DNA from: Ignavibacteriota bacterium | GTDB taxonomy: Bacteria; Bacteroidota; Ignavibacteria; UBA10030; UBA6906 | Assembly (NCBI GenBank): GCA_016707525.1 | Contig: JADJHP010000004.1 | Span: forward strand, 186,001 to 250,000 | Length of the DNA stretch: 64,000 nt | Direction of reading: 5' to 3' | Shown here: positions 9,473 to 18,085 of the stretch, in pieces | Layout: the number at the start of each line of letters is the position of its first letter | Position numbering within the stretch: position 1 is the first letter of the stretch | The notes under the pieces: generated by a model | Told to the model about the DNA's origin: nothing | What the model saw: the letters and a program-made list of their open reading frames with translations, nothing else | Databases searched by the model: none | Made by a program: the position numbers and the translations under genes

Positions 9473-10397
9473 ACATCACCTCCATCAACGCGGGGAGGAT
9501 ATGGGTGAGGTCGGGCGCCGATCCGCCGAAATGTTGGACCCGCTCTGCGACCGCAGCATGGGCCTTTCCGGCAAGGATCAGTGGAACGGGATTCAGCGTA
9601 TGGGATCGTGTTGACAGCTCTTCCATGTTTCCATGGTCGCTGGTGATGACGAGGAGCGTCGTTGAGAGGTCGAGTGACGCCAGTATCCCGCCGAGAAGTC
9701 CATCGATCATCTCGAGGGCGCGCACGGCACCTTCCATGCTCTGTTCATGGCCCTCGTGGTCCGTCTTCCAGTATTCAAAGAGGACAAAATCGTACACCGA
9801 GCTGAGCCGGGCGAGACGTCCGCCGGCCTCCGCGGGTGTTATGGGCCGGACGCCGGGATGGCCCAAACCGGGCCACGCGGCCCCGGTGATATCAGCGGAG
9901 ACGGCCGTCCCCTCCTCCAGATGTTCCACGCGCCTCAGCGGTATCCCGGCTGTCAGGCACGAGTAATTCGTCACCGTCATGCGAGTCCGGCGCCGCTCGA
10001 TATAGTCGAAGAATTTCTGTGGATAGGCATTCGCGAAGCATGCTGTCCGTCCGGCGTGCACGAGGCGCGTGAAGATACTGTGGGCCTCGATCACGGGCCG
10101 GAGCGTGGAATAGGGATACGGCCCGAAGTGCTTCCCGACCAGCCGCGCGGCATTCACGCCCGTGAACAGTGCCGTCTGTCCCGTACCGCTTTGCGGGAGT
10201 CCGGCAACGCCAAGCGTCGCGTCCACGGGCAGCACGGTCGCACGCCCGGTGTTCCACGCACGCCGGCCCCGCGCCGGGATCTCTCCACCCAGAAGTTCCC
10301 GGAGATGCGGCAGGGTGGCCGCCACCACCGGATTCACGCGGGGATTCTTCCGTCCGATGCCGACCCCGTCCAGGAAGAGCATGAGCACGCGGGTCAC
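9441..10397 (-). CDS. Alkaline-phosphatase-superfamily metalloenzyme, phosphoglycerate-mutase-like
   Basis: Member of the two-metal phosphatase/phosphomutase superfamily (PF01676 type). Residues 5-14 (LMLFLDGVGI) supply the first metal ligand Asp10. The active-site nucleophile region is SGTGQTALFTG, and the second metal site is YWKTDHEGH plus VITSDHGNMEE. At 318 residues it lacks the long cap domain of iPGM (about 510) and is shorter than phosphopentomutase (about 390), so the substrate cannot be named. It starts with GTG 10397, overlapping dtd by 4 bases, and its 3' end overlaps the presumed start of comEC by 32 bases. Confidence 0.85.
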   Translation of the reverse strand: MTRVLMLFLDGVGIGRKNPRVNPVVAATLPHLRELLGGEIPARGRRAWNTGRATVLPVDATLGVAGLPQSGTGQTALFTGVNAARLVGKHFGPYPYSTLRPVIEAHSIFTRLVHAGRTACFANAYPQKFFDYIERRRTRMTVTNYSCLTAGIPLRRVEHLEEGTAVSADITGAAWPGLGHPGVRPITPAEAGGRLARLSSVYDFVLFEYWKTDHEGHEQSMEGAVRALEMIDGLLGGILASLDLSTTLLVITSDHGNMEELSTRSHTLNPVPLILAGKAHAAVAERVQHFGGSAPDLTHILPALMEVMCADPAAPYSP

Positions 10398-10867
10398 GGT
10401 TCCGCACGCTCCCCGGGGACAGAGGGGCTCTCCAGTAGTACCGTCACGGGCCCGTCATTTACGATGTGCACTTTCATCATTGCGCCAAAGACCCCGGTGC
10501 ACACGGTCTGTTCGCCGAGCGCTGCACGCAAACGGGCGACGAACTGCTGGTACAGGGGTTCGGCCACAGGCCCCGGCGCCGCGAGCGAGAATGCCGGCCG
10601 GTTCCCCTTCCGTGCATCCGCATAGAGGGTGAACTGGGAGACCACGATCGCTTCCCCTCCGGTGTCCCTGATGCCCAGGTTCATCTTCCCCTGCGCATCT
10701 TCGAAGATCCTGAGATTCGCGCACTTGTCAGCGAGATACACCACGTCGTCCGGTGTGTCACCCGTCTTCACTCCCAGCAGGATCACATAGCCGTGCCCGA
10801 TCCGTGCGACCTCGTTCCCCTCAACGGTCACCGCTCCCTCACTCACCCGTTGCAGCACGACGCGCAT
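10394..10867 (-). CDS. dtd: D-aminoacyl-tRNA deacylase
   Basis: Removes D-amino acids (and glycine from tRNA-Ala) wrongly attached to tRNA. The 157-residue protein has both DTD signatures: VSQFTLYADARKGNRPAF and VHIVNDGPVT, the latter carrying the Gly-cisPro cross-subunit motif. The usual family start MRVVLQRV corresponds to ATG 10867. A GTG at 10876 that overlaps the prmC stop by 4 bases would add three residues. It lies between prmC and the metalloenzyme gene in a tightly coupled run. Confidence 0.95.
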   Translation of the reverse strand: MRVVLQRVSEGAVTVEGNEVARIGHGYVILLGVKTGDTPDDVVYLADKCANLRIFEDAQGKMNLGIRDTGGEAIVVSQFTLYADARKGNRPAFSLAAPGPVAEPLYQQFVARLRAALGEQTVCTGVFGAMMKVHIVNDGPVTVLLESPSVPGERAEP

Positions 10868-10872
10868 GATGA

Positions 10873-11785
10873 TCACCCTTCCATGGCATGTGTGGTTGGG
10901 GCGCAGACCATGACACGCGGGACGCCTGCCAGATCGGGGATGATCTCCCGCACCGTGAGTCCGTGGGCATGGGCAAGAGAGGCGACCGCATCGGACTGGC
11001 CATGGCCGATCTCACACATCAGCAGACCTCCCTCCCGCAGGATGCGCGGGGCGAGCGCCACGAGTATCCGATAGAATGCAAGGCCGTCCTGTTCGTCGGT
11101 GAGTGCTGCGCGCGGCTCATGATCGCGCACTTCCGGTTCCAGTGTTTCGTACTCCGCGGGTGCGATGTACGGAGGGTTCGACAGGACCAGATCGAACGCC
11201 CCGGGAGGCCACGCCGCAACGCGGATATCATGACACTCGAAGGTGACTTTGAGCTCCGGGTACCGCATGGTTCTTCCGCGCGATCGCAAGCGCGCCCTCG
11301 CTGGCATCGATCCCCAGCACCGTCAATGCGGGGAACTGGTGTGCGAGCCCGATCGCGATGCAACCGGAGCCCGTGCCCACATCGAGCACATGCATCGTCT
11401 CCTTCCCCGTGGACGTCACGTGCTTCAGTGCGGTCTCCACGAGCAGTTCCGTCTCGGGACGCGGGATGAGCACGCCCGGGGCAACACCCAGGGTCACACC
11501 CATGAAGTCGGTCTCGCCGAGAATGTACTGGAGCGGTTCGTGATCCAACCGGCGCTTGAACAGTGCTTTGAACGCCGCAAGTTCCGCCGGGGTGAGCGGG
11601 CGGTCGAATTGCAGGTACAATTGGATGCGTTTGAGCGAAAGCACATGGCCCAGCATGAGTTCGACATGCAACCGGGTCTCATCGAAGGCGCGCGCCGCGA
11701 GGTAGGCCGACGCCCATTCGATGAGCGAAAGGACCGTCCAACGGGCCGGAACGGGTGGATCAGGTGCGGCGCGGACTTCCGTCAT
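10873..11785 (-). CDS. prmC: Peptide chain release factor N5-glutamine methyltransferase, interrupted by a frameshift
   Basis: Methylates the GGQ glutamine of release factors RF1 and RF2. The N-terminal helical domain and SAM motif (VLDVGTGSGCIAIGLA) are in the frame starting at ATG 11785, which overlaps the MFS gene stop by 4 bases. That frame runs GALAIARKNH and then loses homology near 11262-11272. The C-terminal half, with the NPPY motif (LVLSNPPYIAPAEY), is in the next frame and ends at 10873. Removing one base around 11265 gives a continuous protein of about 304 residues, close to the usual 280-290. PrmC is nearly essential, so a sequence error is as likely as a real mutation. Confidence 0.88.
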
Positions 11786-13023
11786 GCCGCGGCCTTCCGG
11801 GGATCCGGGACGTAACGCGCAAGGATGTAGATGCCGATGAGGGATGCCACGATGCCGAAAAGGAAGACGCCTTTGTACCCCACGAGATCGCTGAGGAATC
11901 CTCCGGCGAGGCCCGCCAGATAAAATGGTGCGAGGATCGTGTTCATGAGGCCGATGAACATGGAGCGGAGTTGCGGCGGGCAATACTCGATCGCCATATT
12001 GAAGCGCACCATCATCTCGGCACCGAGCGTGATTCCGAAGAAGACATAGACCAGTGTGAACCACCCCGGCGACGGGGCCACCATCGCCCAGGAGCTGGCA
12101 AGCAACATTGACGCGGAGGTGATCAGCAAGGAGATCTTGTTCCCCCAGCGATCGGTGATGAATCCGATCGCCACGGCGCTCACGACCTGGATAGCCACCA
12201 TGGCAAGCGTATACTGGCCGACGATCGACTCACCGGCGTGAAAATCGCGCAGGACATAGACCGTGAAGAACCCCGACGGGACCATGGCAATGATGAGGAA
12301 AGCGGACGCGATGAGGAACTTCGTGAATTGCTTGTTCTGACGCAGGAGAGCCGGCAGTTCATTCAGATAGGAGGAAAGTTTCCGGACCTCTCCGACGGGG
12401 CTCGGGTCCTTTTCGATGAAGCGCGCCTGGATCACGATGGACGCCATCTGCAATACGAAGGCGATGAAGAAGCCGACCGCATAGTTCACGGGAAATGCGA
12501 ATGTGGCAAGGAGCCACGTCAGCACGAATCCGCCGATGAATGCTCCAAGCCCACCGAGAGAGTTCCTGATGCCGACCAGCCTCCCCCGCTTCTTCGGCGA
12601 TGTCAGCTTCGCGAACATATCGAACCAGCCGGGCGTGGTAATGCCGGCGATCACCGAGTTCATGAAGAACAGGAACAGGAAGATCGCGAGTATCCAGGGA
12701 GAGCCTGAGCCACCGAAGAAGAGCACCAGCAATCCCATCAGCAGCACCACGAACCGCTGGGCGGTGCCGAACGAAATGGACCACGGTTTCTTCCACGGGA
12801 GGGCCTCGACGTACCGGGCGGCAAAGAGTTGAGGAATATACAACCCCACATAGGTCAGGACACTGACCATGCCGATCTCGATATTGGTGCCGCCGAGGCG
12901 CGCAAGGAGGGCGGGGACAACCGTCTGGGGTGACACGAAGGCGCTGGAGGATATATAGACACCTCCTTCAGCGATATTGTACTTGATATTGTGCTGCTCG
13001 ATCTTCTGTTCTACAGATGGCAT
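11782..13023 (-). CDS. MFS transporter
   Basis: Multi-pass inner-membrane carrier with about 12 hydrophobic helices across 413 residues. The loop between helices 2 and 3 is not a textbook MFS motif A, but the fold pattern is clear (helices in GMVSVLTYVGLYIPQLF, SPWILAIFLFLFFMNSV, and later GFITDRWGNKISLLI with the DRxGxK half-motif between helices 8 and 9). ATG 13023 (MPSVEQK) was chosen; a TTG at 13056 would add eleven residues. Substrate and direction are unknown. The stop overlaps prmC by 4 bases. Confidence 0.85.
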   Translation of the reverse strand: MPSVEQKIEQHNIKYNIAEGGVYISSSAFVSPQTVVPALLARLGGTNIEIGMVSVLTYVGLYIPQLFAARYVEALPWKKPWSISFGTAQRFVVLLMGLLVLFFGGSGSPWILAIFLFLFFMNSVIAGITTPGWFDMFAKLTSPKKRGRLVGIRNSLGGLGAFIGGFVLTWLLATFAFPVNYAVGFFIAFVLQMASIVIQARFIEKDPSPVGEVRKLSSYLNELPALLRQNKQFTKFLIASAFLIIAMVPSGFFTVYVLRDFHAGESIVGQYTLAMVAIQVVSAVAIGFITDRWGNKISLLITSASMLLASSWAMVAPSPGWFTLVYVFFGITLGAEMMVRFNMAIEYCPPQLRSMFIGLMNTILAPFYLAGLAGGFLSDLVGYKGVFLFGIVASLIGIYILARYVPDPRKAAA

Positions 13024-13103
13024 GGATGCTGCCTGTACCCTTTCGGATTGTCGCACCCAATGTAAGGAATTTCCCGATGAAAGGAGAAACGAACGTCAAC
13101 GGT

Positions 13104-14798
13104 TCATCGGGCGCCGATGGAGACGCCGGGTACCGGCGATACGATCGTCCCACCAACCACGGTCATACTGACCGGAACCGAACGGATCGAATCCACGGGC
13201 ATTGTCATGATGTCCCTGCCCAACACGGTGAGGTCGGCGATCTTCCCTGCCTCGATGCTTCCGTAGGCATCCTCCCGGAATGCAGCGTATGCGGCCCACC
13301 GCGTGAACGCTTTCAGCGCCTCGGGGCGGGACATGCATTGCCCCGGATTCCACCCACCGGCGGGAACCCCTCCGGCATCCTGGCGGCTCACGGCGGAGGC
13401 GAACCCGAGCAACGGTGAAGGCCGTTCCACAGGGAAATCCGATCCGGCCGGGATAATGCTGCCTGCATCACGCAGCGCACGCCAGGCGTAGGCAAGCTGC
13501 GCGCGCACCGGGCCGAGCCGTTCGCCCGCCCATGGCATATCGGAGGTGCAATGGGTCGGCTGCATGGAGGGGATCACACCGAGGCGCGCAAAGCGCGGAA
13601 TGTCAACGGGTGCCAGCACCTGCGCATGTTCAATGCGGAGACGAAGGTCCTTTCCCGGCCCGGCATCGTTGATCGCGCGTTCATAGGCATCGAGGACCTG
13701 TGCATTGGCCCTGTCGCCGATCGCGTGCGTACATACCTGGAACCCTGCTTTCACGGCCGACTGCACCAATGCTTCCAGCACGGACGAGGATTGCATGGTG
13801 ATGCCGCGGTTGCCGGGATCATCGGTATACGGTTCGATCAGAGCGGCCCCGCGGGAGCCGAGGGCACCGTCGGCGTAGAGCTTCACCGCCCGCACGGTAA
13901 GTCGCGCACTCGCATCGCCGATGATCGGCCCCCGCACAAGCATGCTGTCCATGAACGCACCGGGGCCATCCACGGCGGCGTAGATCCTGAACGGCAGTCT
14001 CCCTTCGCGTTCGAGTTCCTGATAAATGCCGATCAGTTCTGCATCGACGCCCATATCATGCACGCCGGTGAGTCCAACGCGGGCGCACTCGTCAACGGCG
14101 AGGCGCACCGCATGCATCCGCTCCTCACGGGTTGGCGGGGGGATGATGCGACGGACGAGGTCGATCGCATTATCCAGCAGCACGCCCGTCGGTGTGCCAT
14201 CGCGGTTGCGGAGGATCTTCCCTCCGGGGGGATCGGGCGTGGCCGCGGTGATGCCGGCCAGATCGAGCACGCGTGCATTCACCCAGGCAGCGTGGCCATC
14301 GATGCGGACCAGAAAGACCGGCGCGGTCAGTTCGCCGGCGCCCAGGTCGCTGCTGGTCGGGAACTGCTTCCCTGCCCAGCGGTTCTGGTCCCACCCACGC
14401 CCGCGGACCCACCCCTTGCCGCCGGTGCGCCGGGCCTCGGCCAGCACTCTTTCGCGGATGTCGGCGATGGCAGTATCGGTGCTCACGTCGAGTGTCATCA
14501 TGGCGATACCCAGGCCTTCCAGATGGGCATGCGCATCGGTAAAGCCCGGATAGACCGCTTTGCCCCCGAGGTCGATCACCTCGTCGGCAGTGAATCCGTT
14601 CATGATCTCCTTCGTTGTCCCGAGTCCGACGATGCGGTCCCCTTCGATCGCGATCGCTTCGACCGTATGCATGCTGTCATCGACGGTGTGGACCACGCCG
14701 TTGGTCAGGACGAGGGTCGCGTGCTGTGGATGCAGAAAGTACCACAGTGCGAGGACGATGGCGACCGCGGCCAGGAATCCGATGATGATCGTGCGCAT
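13104..14798 (-). CDS. YtcJ-like amidohydrolase (Amidohydrolase_3)
   Basis: Metal-dependent hydrolase of the TIM-barrel amidohydrolase superfamily. It has an N-terminal membrane anchor (residues 3-21), a beta-sandwich start (TLVLTNGVVHTVDD) and the metal-binding motif DAHAHLEG. Later motifs are VKLYADGALGSRGAAL, RIEHAQV and the C-terminal metal ligand in AGSDFPVE. Length (564 residues) suits the YtcJ/AepA branch, whose natural substrates are mostly unknown (N-acyl or exocyclic amides). The anchor suggests it works at the outer face of the inner membrane. It is the first gene of the long reverse run, divergent from mazG. Confidence 0.88.
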   Translation of the reverse strand: MRTIIIGFLAAVAIVLALWYFLHPQHATLVLTNGVVHTVDDSMHTVEAIAIEGDRIVGLGTTKEIMNGFTADEVIDLGGKAVYPGFTDAHAHLEGLGIAMMTLDVSTDTAIADIRERVLAEARRTGGKGWVRGRGWDQNRWAGKQFPTSSDLGAGELTAPVFLVRIDGHAAWVNARVLDLAGITAATPDPPGGKILRNRDGTPTGVLLDNAIDLVRRIIPPPTREERMHAVRLAVDECARVGLTGVHDMGVDAELIGIYQELEREGRLPFRIYAAVDGPGAFMDSMLVRGPIIGDASARLTVRAVKLYADGALGSRGAALIEPYTDDPGNRGITMQSSSVLEALVQSAVKAGFQVCTHAIGDRANAQVLDAYERAINDAGPGKDLRLRIEHAQVLAPVDIPRFARLGVIPSMQPTHCTSDMPWAGERLGPVRAQLAYAWRALRDAGSIIPAGSDFPVERPSPLLGFASAVSRQDAGGVPAGGWNPGQCMSRPEALKAFTRWAAYAAFREDAYGSIEAGKIADLTVLGRDIMTMPVDSIRSVPVSMTVVGGTIVSPVPGVSIGAR

Positions 14799-14858
14799 GA
14801 CGGACGTTCCGGAACGGAATGGAAGAATGTGTCAGAAGGATAGCAAGAAGCCGGAACG

Positions 14859-14890
14859 TTTGCAAGTCAGAGTCGTTTTGGCTAGGTTGG
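14859..14890 (+). promoter_or_regulatory. Putative mazG promoter
   Basis: TTGCAA (14860-14865) and TAGGTT (14883-14888) are separated by 17 bases, and the same stretch fits the Bacteroidota pattern TTTG-N20-TAnnTT. It lies in the divergent gap between the amidohydrolase and mazG genes, 45 bases before the mazG start. Confidence 0.4.
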
Positions 14891-14934
14891 AACATTCCTA
14901 TCGCTCCTCCATCCACCAACGCACCGGCCCACTC

Positions 14935-15762
14935 ATGGCACGCTCCTATCCCCCGATCCCGCACAAGGACATTGAAGCATTCATCCGCGTCATCCGCCGG
15001 CTGCGTCGCGACTGTCCCTGGGACCGCAAGCAGACGCACCGGTCGCTCCGGCACAGCCTTATTGAAGAGACGTACGAAGTGGTAGAGGCGTTGGACAGGA
15101 GCGACATGACCGAACTCAGCAAGGAGTTGGGCGATGTGTTGCTGCATGTGGTCCTGCAGGCGACGATCGCCGAGCAGGCCGGGGAATTCACGTTCCGGGA
15201 TGTGCTCAGGCAGGAAACGGAGAAGCTCATCCGCCGGCATCCGCATGTCTTCGGGACAGTGAAGGCGGGAACTGCCGATCAGGTGAAGCAGAACTGGGAG
15301 CGGATCAAGATGAAGGAGGGGCGCACCTCGGTGCTTGAGGGCGTCCCCCCGTCCATGCCCGCCCTGCTCCGGGCACTCCGGGTACAGCAGCGTGCCGCGA
15401 AGGTCGGCTTCGACTGGGAAAATGAGGATCAGGTCTGGAAGAAGGTCAGGGAAGAGCTGGAGGAAGTGCGCGAGGCGCTCCGTGGCGGCCGGCATCCGGA
15501 AAAGGAAGAGGAGTTCGGTGACCTGCTCTTTGCGCTCGTGAACTACGCACGGTTCCTGAAGATCAACCCCGAACACGCCCTCCGTGGGACCATCGGGAAG
15601 TTCACGAAGCGGTTCCACTACATCGAGGCGCAGCTCGCCAAACGCGGCAAGACGGCGCACGACAGCACGCTCAAGGAAATGGATGCGCTGTGGGAAGAGG
15701 CGAAGGCGAAGAGCAGACGGAAGACCACGAAGGGGAAGTCCGGGAAGAAGTCACCGAAGTGA
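14935..15762 (+). CDS. mazG: Nucleoside triphosphate pyrophosphohydrolase MazG
   Basis: Hydrolyses nucleoside triphosphates to monophosphates, cleaning the nucleotide pool. The 275-residue protein has two MazG repeats. The first carries CPWDRKQTHRSL, EETYEVVEAL (Glu44, Glu45, Glu48) and ELGDVLLHV (Glu64, Asp67). The second carries FDWENEDQVWKKVREELEEV and EEFGDLLFALVNYAR. The C-terminus is a Lys/Arg-rich tail (KSRRKTTKGKSGKKS). ATG 14935 was chosen over earlier in-frame starts because homology begins there. It converges with phoH, with only one base between the stop codons. Confidence 0.95.
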   Translation: MARSYPPIPHKDIEAFIRVIRRLRRDCPWDRKQTHRSLRHSLIEETYEVVEALDRSDMTELSKELGDVLLHVVLQATIAEQAGEFTFRDVLRQETEKLIRRHPHVFGTVKAGTADQVKQNWERIKMKEGRTSVLEGVPPSMPALLRALRVQQRAAKVGFDWENEDQVWKKVREELEEVREALRGGRHPEKEEEFGDLLFALVNYARFLKINPEHALRGTIGKFTKRFHYIEAQLAKRGKTAHDSTLKEMDALWEEAKAKSRRKTTKGKSGKKSPK

Positions 15763-15763
15763 C

Positions 15764-16759
15764 TTATTTCCCTTCCCCTCCATTCTGGAACTTCTCATAC
15801 GCATCGATGATATCCTTCACCAGCCGGTGGCGGACGACATCGTTGCGGTCGAAGTAGACGAACGAGATCCCCTCCACCCCCCGCAACACCTCCTGGATCT
15901 GGACCAGGCCGGAGCTCTGCTTCGTCGGCAGGTCGATCTGGGTCACGTCGCCCGTCACGATGGCACGCGAATTCGGCCCGAGGCGCGTGAGAAACATCTT
16001 CATCTGCATCGCGGATGCATTCTGCGCTTCATCGAGGATCACGAATGCATTGTTCAGTGTCCGACCACGCATATACGCCAGCGGTGCGATCTCGATGACG
16101 TGCTTCTCGAGATAGGCCCGGAGTTTCTCGGCGGGAATCATATCGTCGAGCGCATCGTAGAGCGGACGGAGGTACGGATCGATCTTCTCTTTCAGGTCGC
16201 CGGGCAGGAACCCGAGGCTCTCGCCTGCTTCCACGGCGGGGCGTGTGAGGACGATCTTCGTGATCTCGTTGTTCTTCAGGCTGGCGACGGCAAAAGCCAC
16301 CGCGAGGTAGGTCTTACCGGTGCCGGCGGGGCCGACGGCAAAGACGATGTCGTTGGTGCGGATCTGGCGCAGATAGTCGCGTTGCCCTTGCGTCTTGGCG
16401 CGGATGATATGGTTCCGCGCGAAGAGGATCACGCTGTCCATATCGTCACCGGAAAGCGTTGAGGCCACTGTCCCGGGCACGGCGGGTTCGCCGTTGGCGA
16501 CCACCAGATCGAGGACGGTCTCGACGTCGTTCAATGACAGCGTGCCGTTCTTGCGGAGGAGGAAGAGGAGTTCTTTGAAGATACGCTCGAGCTGGTCCAC
16601 TTCCTCCTGGGACCCTTTGAGCGTGATCAGATCGCCGCGGACCACGACGGTCGCATCGAACCTCCGTTCGATGAGTTCGAGGTTTGCGTCCTGGAGGCCG
16701 AGGAGGCTCAGTGCATCGGTCCCCTCGATCCGTATCTTCTTTTCAGTCATGCCGCGCAT
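15764..16759 (-). CDS. PhoH-family ATPase
   Basis: P-loop ATPase of the PhoH/YbeZ family, which is linked to ribosome and RNA quality control with YbeY and RNase Y in many bacteria. It has Walker A GPAGTGKT at residues 143-150 and Walker B VILDEAQNAS. The N-terminal part (about 1-110) is a KH-like RNA-binding region, as in YbeZ. The length of 331 residues is normal. The chosen ATG 16759 has GAGAGG close upstream; an alternative ATG is at 16750. ybeY is not found in the window. Confidence 0.93.
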   Translation of the reverse strand: MRGMTEKKIRIEGTDALSLLGLQDANLELIERRFDATVVVRGDLITLKGSQEEVDQLERIFKELLFLLRKNGTLSLNDVETVLDLVVANGEPAVPGTVASTLSGDDMDSVILFARNHIIRAKTQGQRDYLRQIRTNDIVFAVGPAGTGKTYLAVAFAVASLKNNEITKIVLTRPAVEAGESLGFLPGDLKEKIDPYLRPLYDALDDMIPAEKLRAYLEKHVIEIAPLAYMRGRTLNNAFVILDEAQNASAMQMKMFLTRLGPNSRAIVTGDVTQIDLPTKQSSGLVQIQEVLRGVEGISFVYFDRNDVVRHRLVKDIIDAYEKFQNGGEGK

Positions 16760-16778
16760 CAGCCCTCTCTGAACAGAG

Positions 16779-16816
16779 GAACCCCCTCCCCTGTGCGTGC
16801 ACAGGAAAGGGGGTTC
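16779..16816 (-). terminator. Strong hairpin after the LysM-protein gene
   Basis: A 9-bp outer stem (GAACCCCCT/AGGGGGTTC), a two-base mismatch and a 7-bp inner stem (CCTGTGC/GCACAGG) close on a 2-base loop. It lies between the LysM gene stop and the phoH start, so it probably ends the lipoprotein-LysM transcript. There is only a weak T-rich tail. Confidence 0.6.
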
Positions 16817-16831
16817 GTGACAACGTCAACG

Positions 16832-17665
16832 TCATTGATTCTTACTTGGCCGGAGCCGGGGGAGGCGTCTGGGCCGGTGTGCTGCCGGGGCCGGCGTTGC
16901 TGCCGGAGCCATCGCTGCTGCTGCGGCGGCGGCTGCGGCTGCCTTGCGCGAATAGTACTTGCGCGCCGCGGTCTTCTCTTCGGCGGACATTTCCGTGCCC
17001 TTCGGGATGGTCAGCTTCATACCCTGCTTGATCACGTCCGGATCCTTGATCTGGTCGCGATTGCCCTGCCAGATGCGCGGCCACATCCATGCGTTGTCGT
17101 AGATGTCCGCCTTCTTGGAGATGTTCCAGAGGCAGTCACGATCCTTCGACCACGTACCGACCGTGTAGACCTTCACCTGCTTGGCAAGCGTGTCCTGGAG
17201 GCTCTTCACCTTGGTGTCGATCGCCGTCAGGCGGTCCCAGAACTCGGGGATGAGCGACAGCTTGTTGCCCCACAGTTCCTTCACCTTGGTTTCAAGTTCA
17301 GCAACCTCACCGCTGCGGGCGAACAGATCCGCATCGGACAGGCGCATGAGTTCGTTCGCCTTTGCTTCCGCTGCATCGACCTCAGCACGGTAGGCGGCGG
17401 CCTTCTCGGCATCCGACCCGACCAGCGCATACAGTTCGTTCATGCAGGTTTCGCAGTCCTTGTCCAATTTCGTGGAAAGGGCCGAGCCTTCGGTGATCTG
17501 GGTACCCAGCGTCTTCAGCTGTCCCTGCAGATCATCGCGGGTCTTGGTGTACTTGGTGATTTCCTGCTGCCACTGCTCTTTCGTCATTTCCTGTGCGGTC
17601 GCGAGACCGACAGAGAACACGAGCAAAGCGGCGAGCATAAAGAAGAGAACACTGTGCAATTTCAT
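16832..17665 (-). CDS. Secreted coiled-coil protein with LysM-like domain
   Basis: Exported protein of 277 residues in the current frame. Residues 1-24 are a signal peptide ending at ATAQ. Residues 26-165 are a charged, probably coiled-coil region with a CETC pair at 71-74. Residues 166-223 read like a LysM or LysM-type cell-wall-binding repeat (VYTVGTWSKDRDCLWNISKK ... IWQGNRDQIKDPDVIKQGMKLTIPKG). An Ala-rich stretch follows. The last 15 residues (HRPRRLPRLRPSKNQ) look out of frame: a neighbouring frame reads STPAQTPPPAPAK then TAA at 16842. A one-base slip near 16890 is therefore possible. It is 25 bp downstream of the small lipoprotein gene and probably co-transcribed with it. Exact function is unknown; a link to peptidoglycan is an inference. 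Confidence 0.8.
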   Translation of the reverse strand: MKLHSVLFFMLAALLVFSVGLATAQEMTKEQWQQEITKYTKTRDDLQGQLKTLGTQITEGSALSTKLDKDCETCMNELYALVGSDAEKAAAYRAEVDAAEAKANELMRLSDADLFARSGEVAELETKVKELWGNKLSLIPEFWDRLTAIDTKVKSLQDTLAKQVKVYTVGTWSKDRDCLWNISKKADIYDNAWMWPRIWQGNRDQIKDPDVIKQGMKLTIPKGTEMSAEEKTAARKYYSRKAAAAAAAAAAMAPAATPAPAAHRPRRLPRLRPSKNQ

Positions 17666-17690
17666 TGGTTAATGCTCCTCGATATGTGTG

Positions 17691-17960
17691 TCACTTTGCG
17701 AGCCGCTGCTTCACGATCGCCTGATCGTCGTTGCATTTCTTGAGTTTTGCGTTCTTTTCAGCAATGACCCGGTCAAGGTCTGCCTTTTCGGCTTGCTTGG
17801 CTTTCACTTCTTTTTCCAACTGGGCCACTTCGTCCTTCAGCGACTGGAGCTGCTTCAGCTGGGCCTCGTCGGGACCAGAGGAGCAACCGGCCAGAAGCAT
17901 CGACCCGGCGAAAAGAAGCGTCACCCCAATGGTCGTGACCTTCTTGTTGAGTCTGTACAT
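17691..17960 (-). CDS. Small coiled-coil lipoprotein
   Basis: The 89-residue product has a lipoprotein signal peptide ending in the lipobox LLAGCS (Cys25). It is followed by one long, highly charged helix (LKQLQSLKDEVAQLEKEVKA) that should form a coiled coil, in the style of Lpp. ATG 17960 has a very good AGGAGGG 6 bases upstream. It is the first gene after a clear promoter and is followed by the LysM-like gene, which suggests an envelope-structure pair. Confidence 0.82.
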   Translation of the reverse strand: MYRLNKKVTTIGVTLLFAGSMLLAGCSSGPDEAQLKQLQSLKDEVAQLEKEVKAKQAEKADLDRVIAEKNAKLKKCNDDQAIVKQRLAK

Positions 17961-18023
17961 GAGAACCCTCCTGAGAGTTTGAACTAAGAGATGAGATACT
18001 TTCGTAGCCACGCAGGTTATGAG

Positions 18024-18053
18024 AACATACCAAAAAAATTGATGGTTTGTCAA
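18024..18053 (-). promoter_or_regulatory. Promoter for the lipoprotein-LysM pair
   Basis: On the minus strand, TTGACA (18048-18053) and TATGTT (18024-18029) are separated by 18 bases with an A/T-rich spacer. It lies 64 bases before the lipoprotein start, in the gap after radC. Confidence 0.6.
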
Positions 18054-18085
18054 ATGATTATTTGTGGGCATGTTCGGGGAGACCA

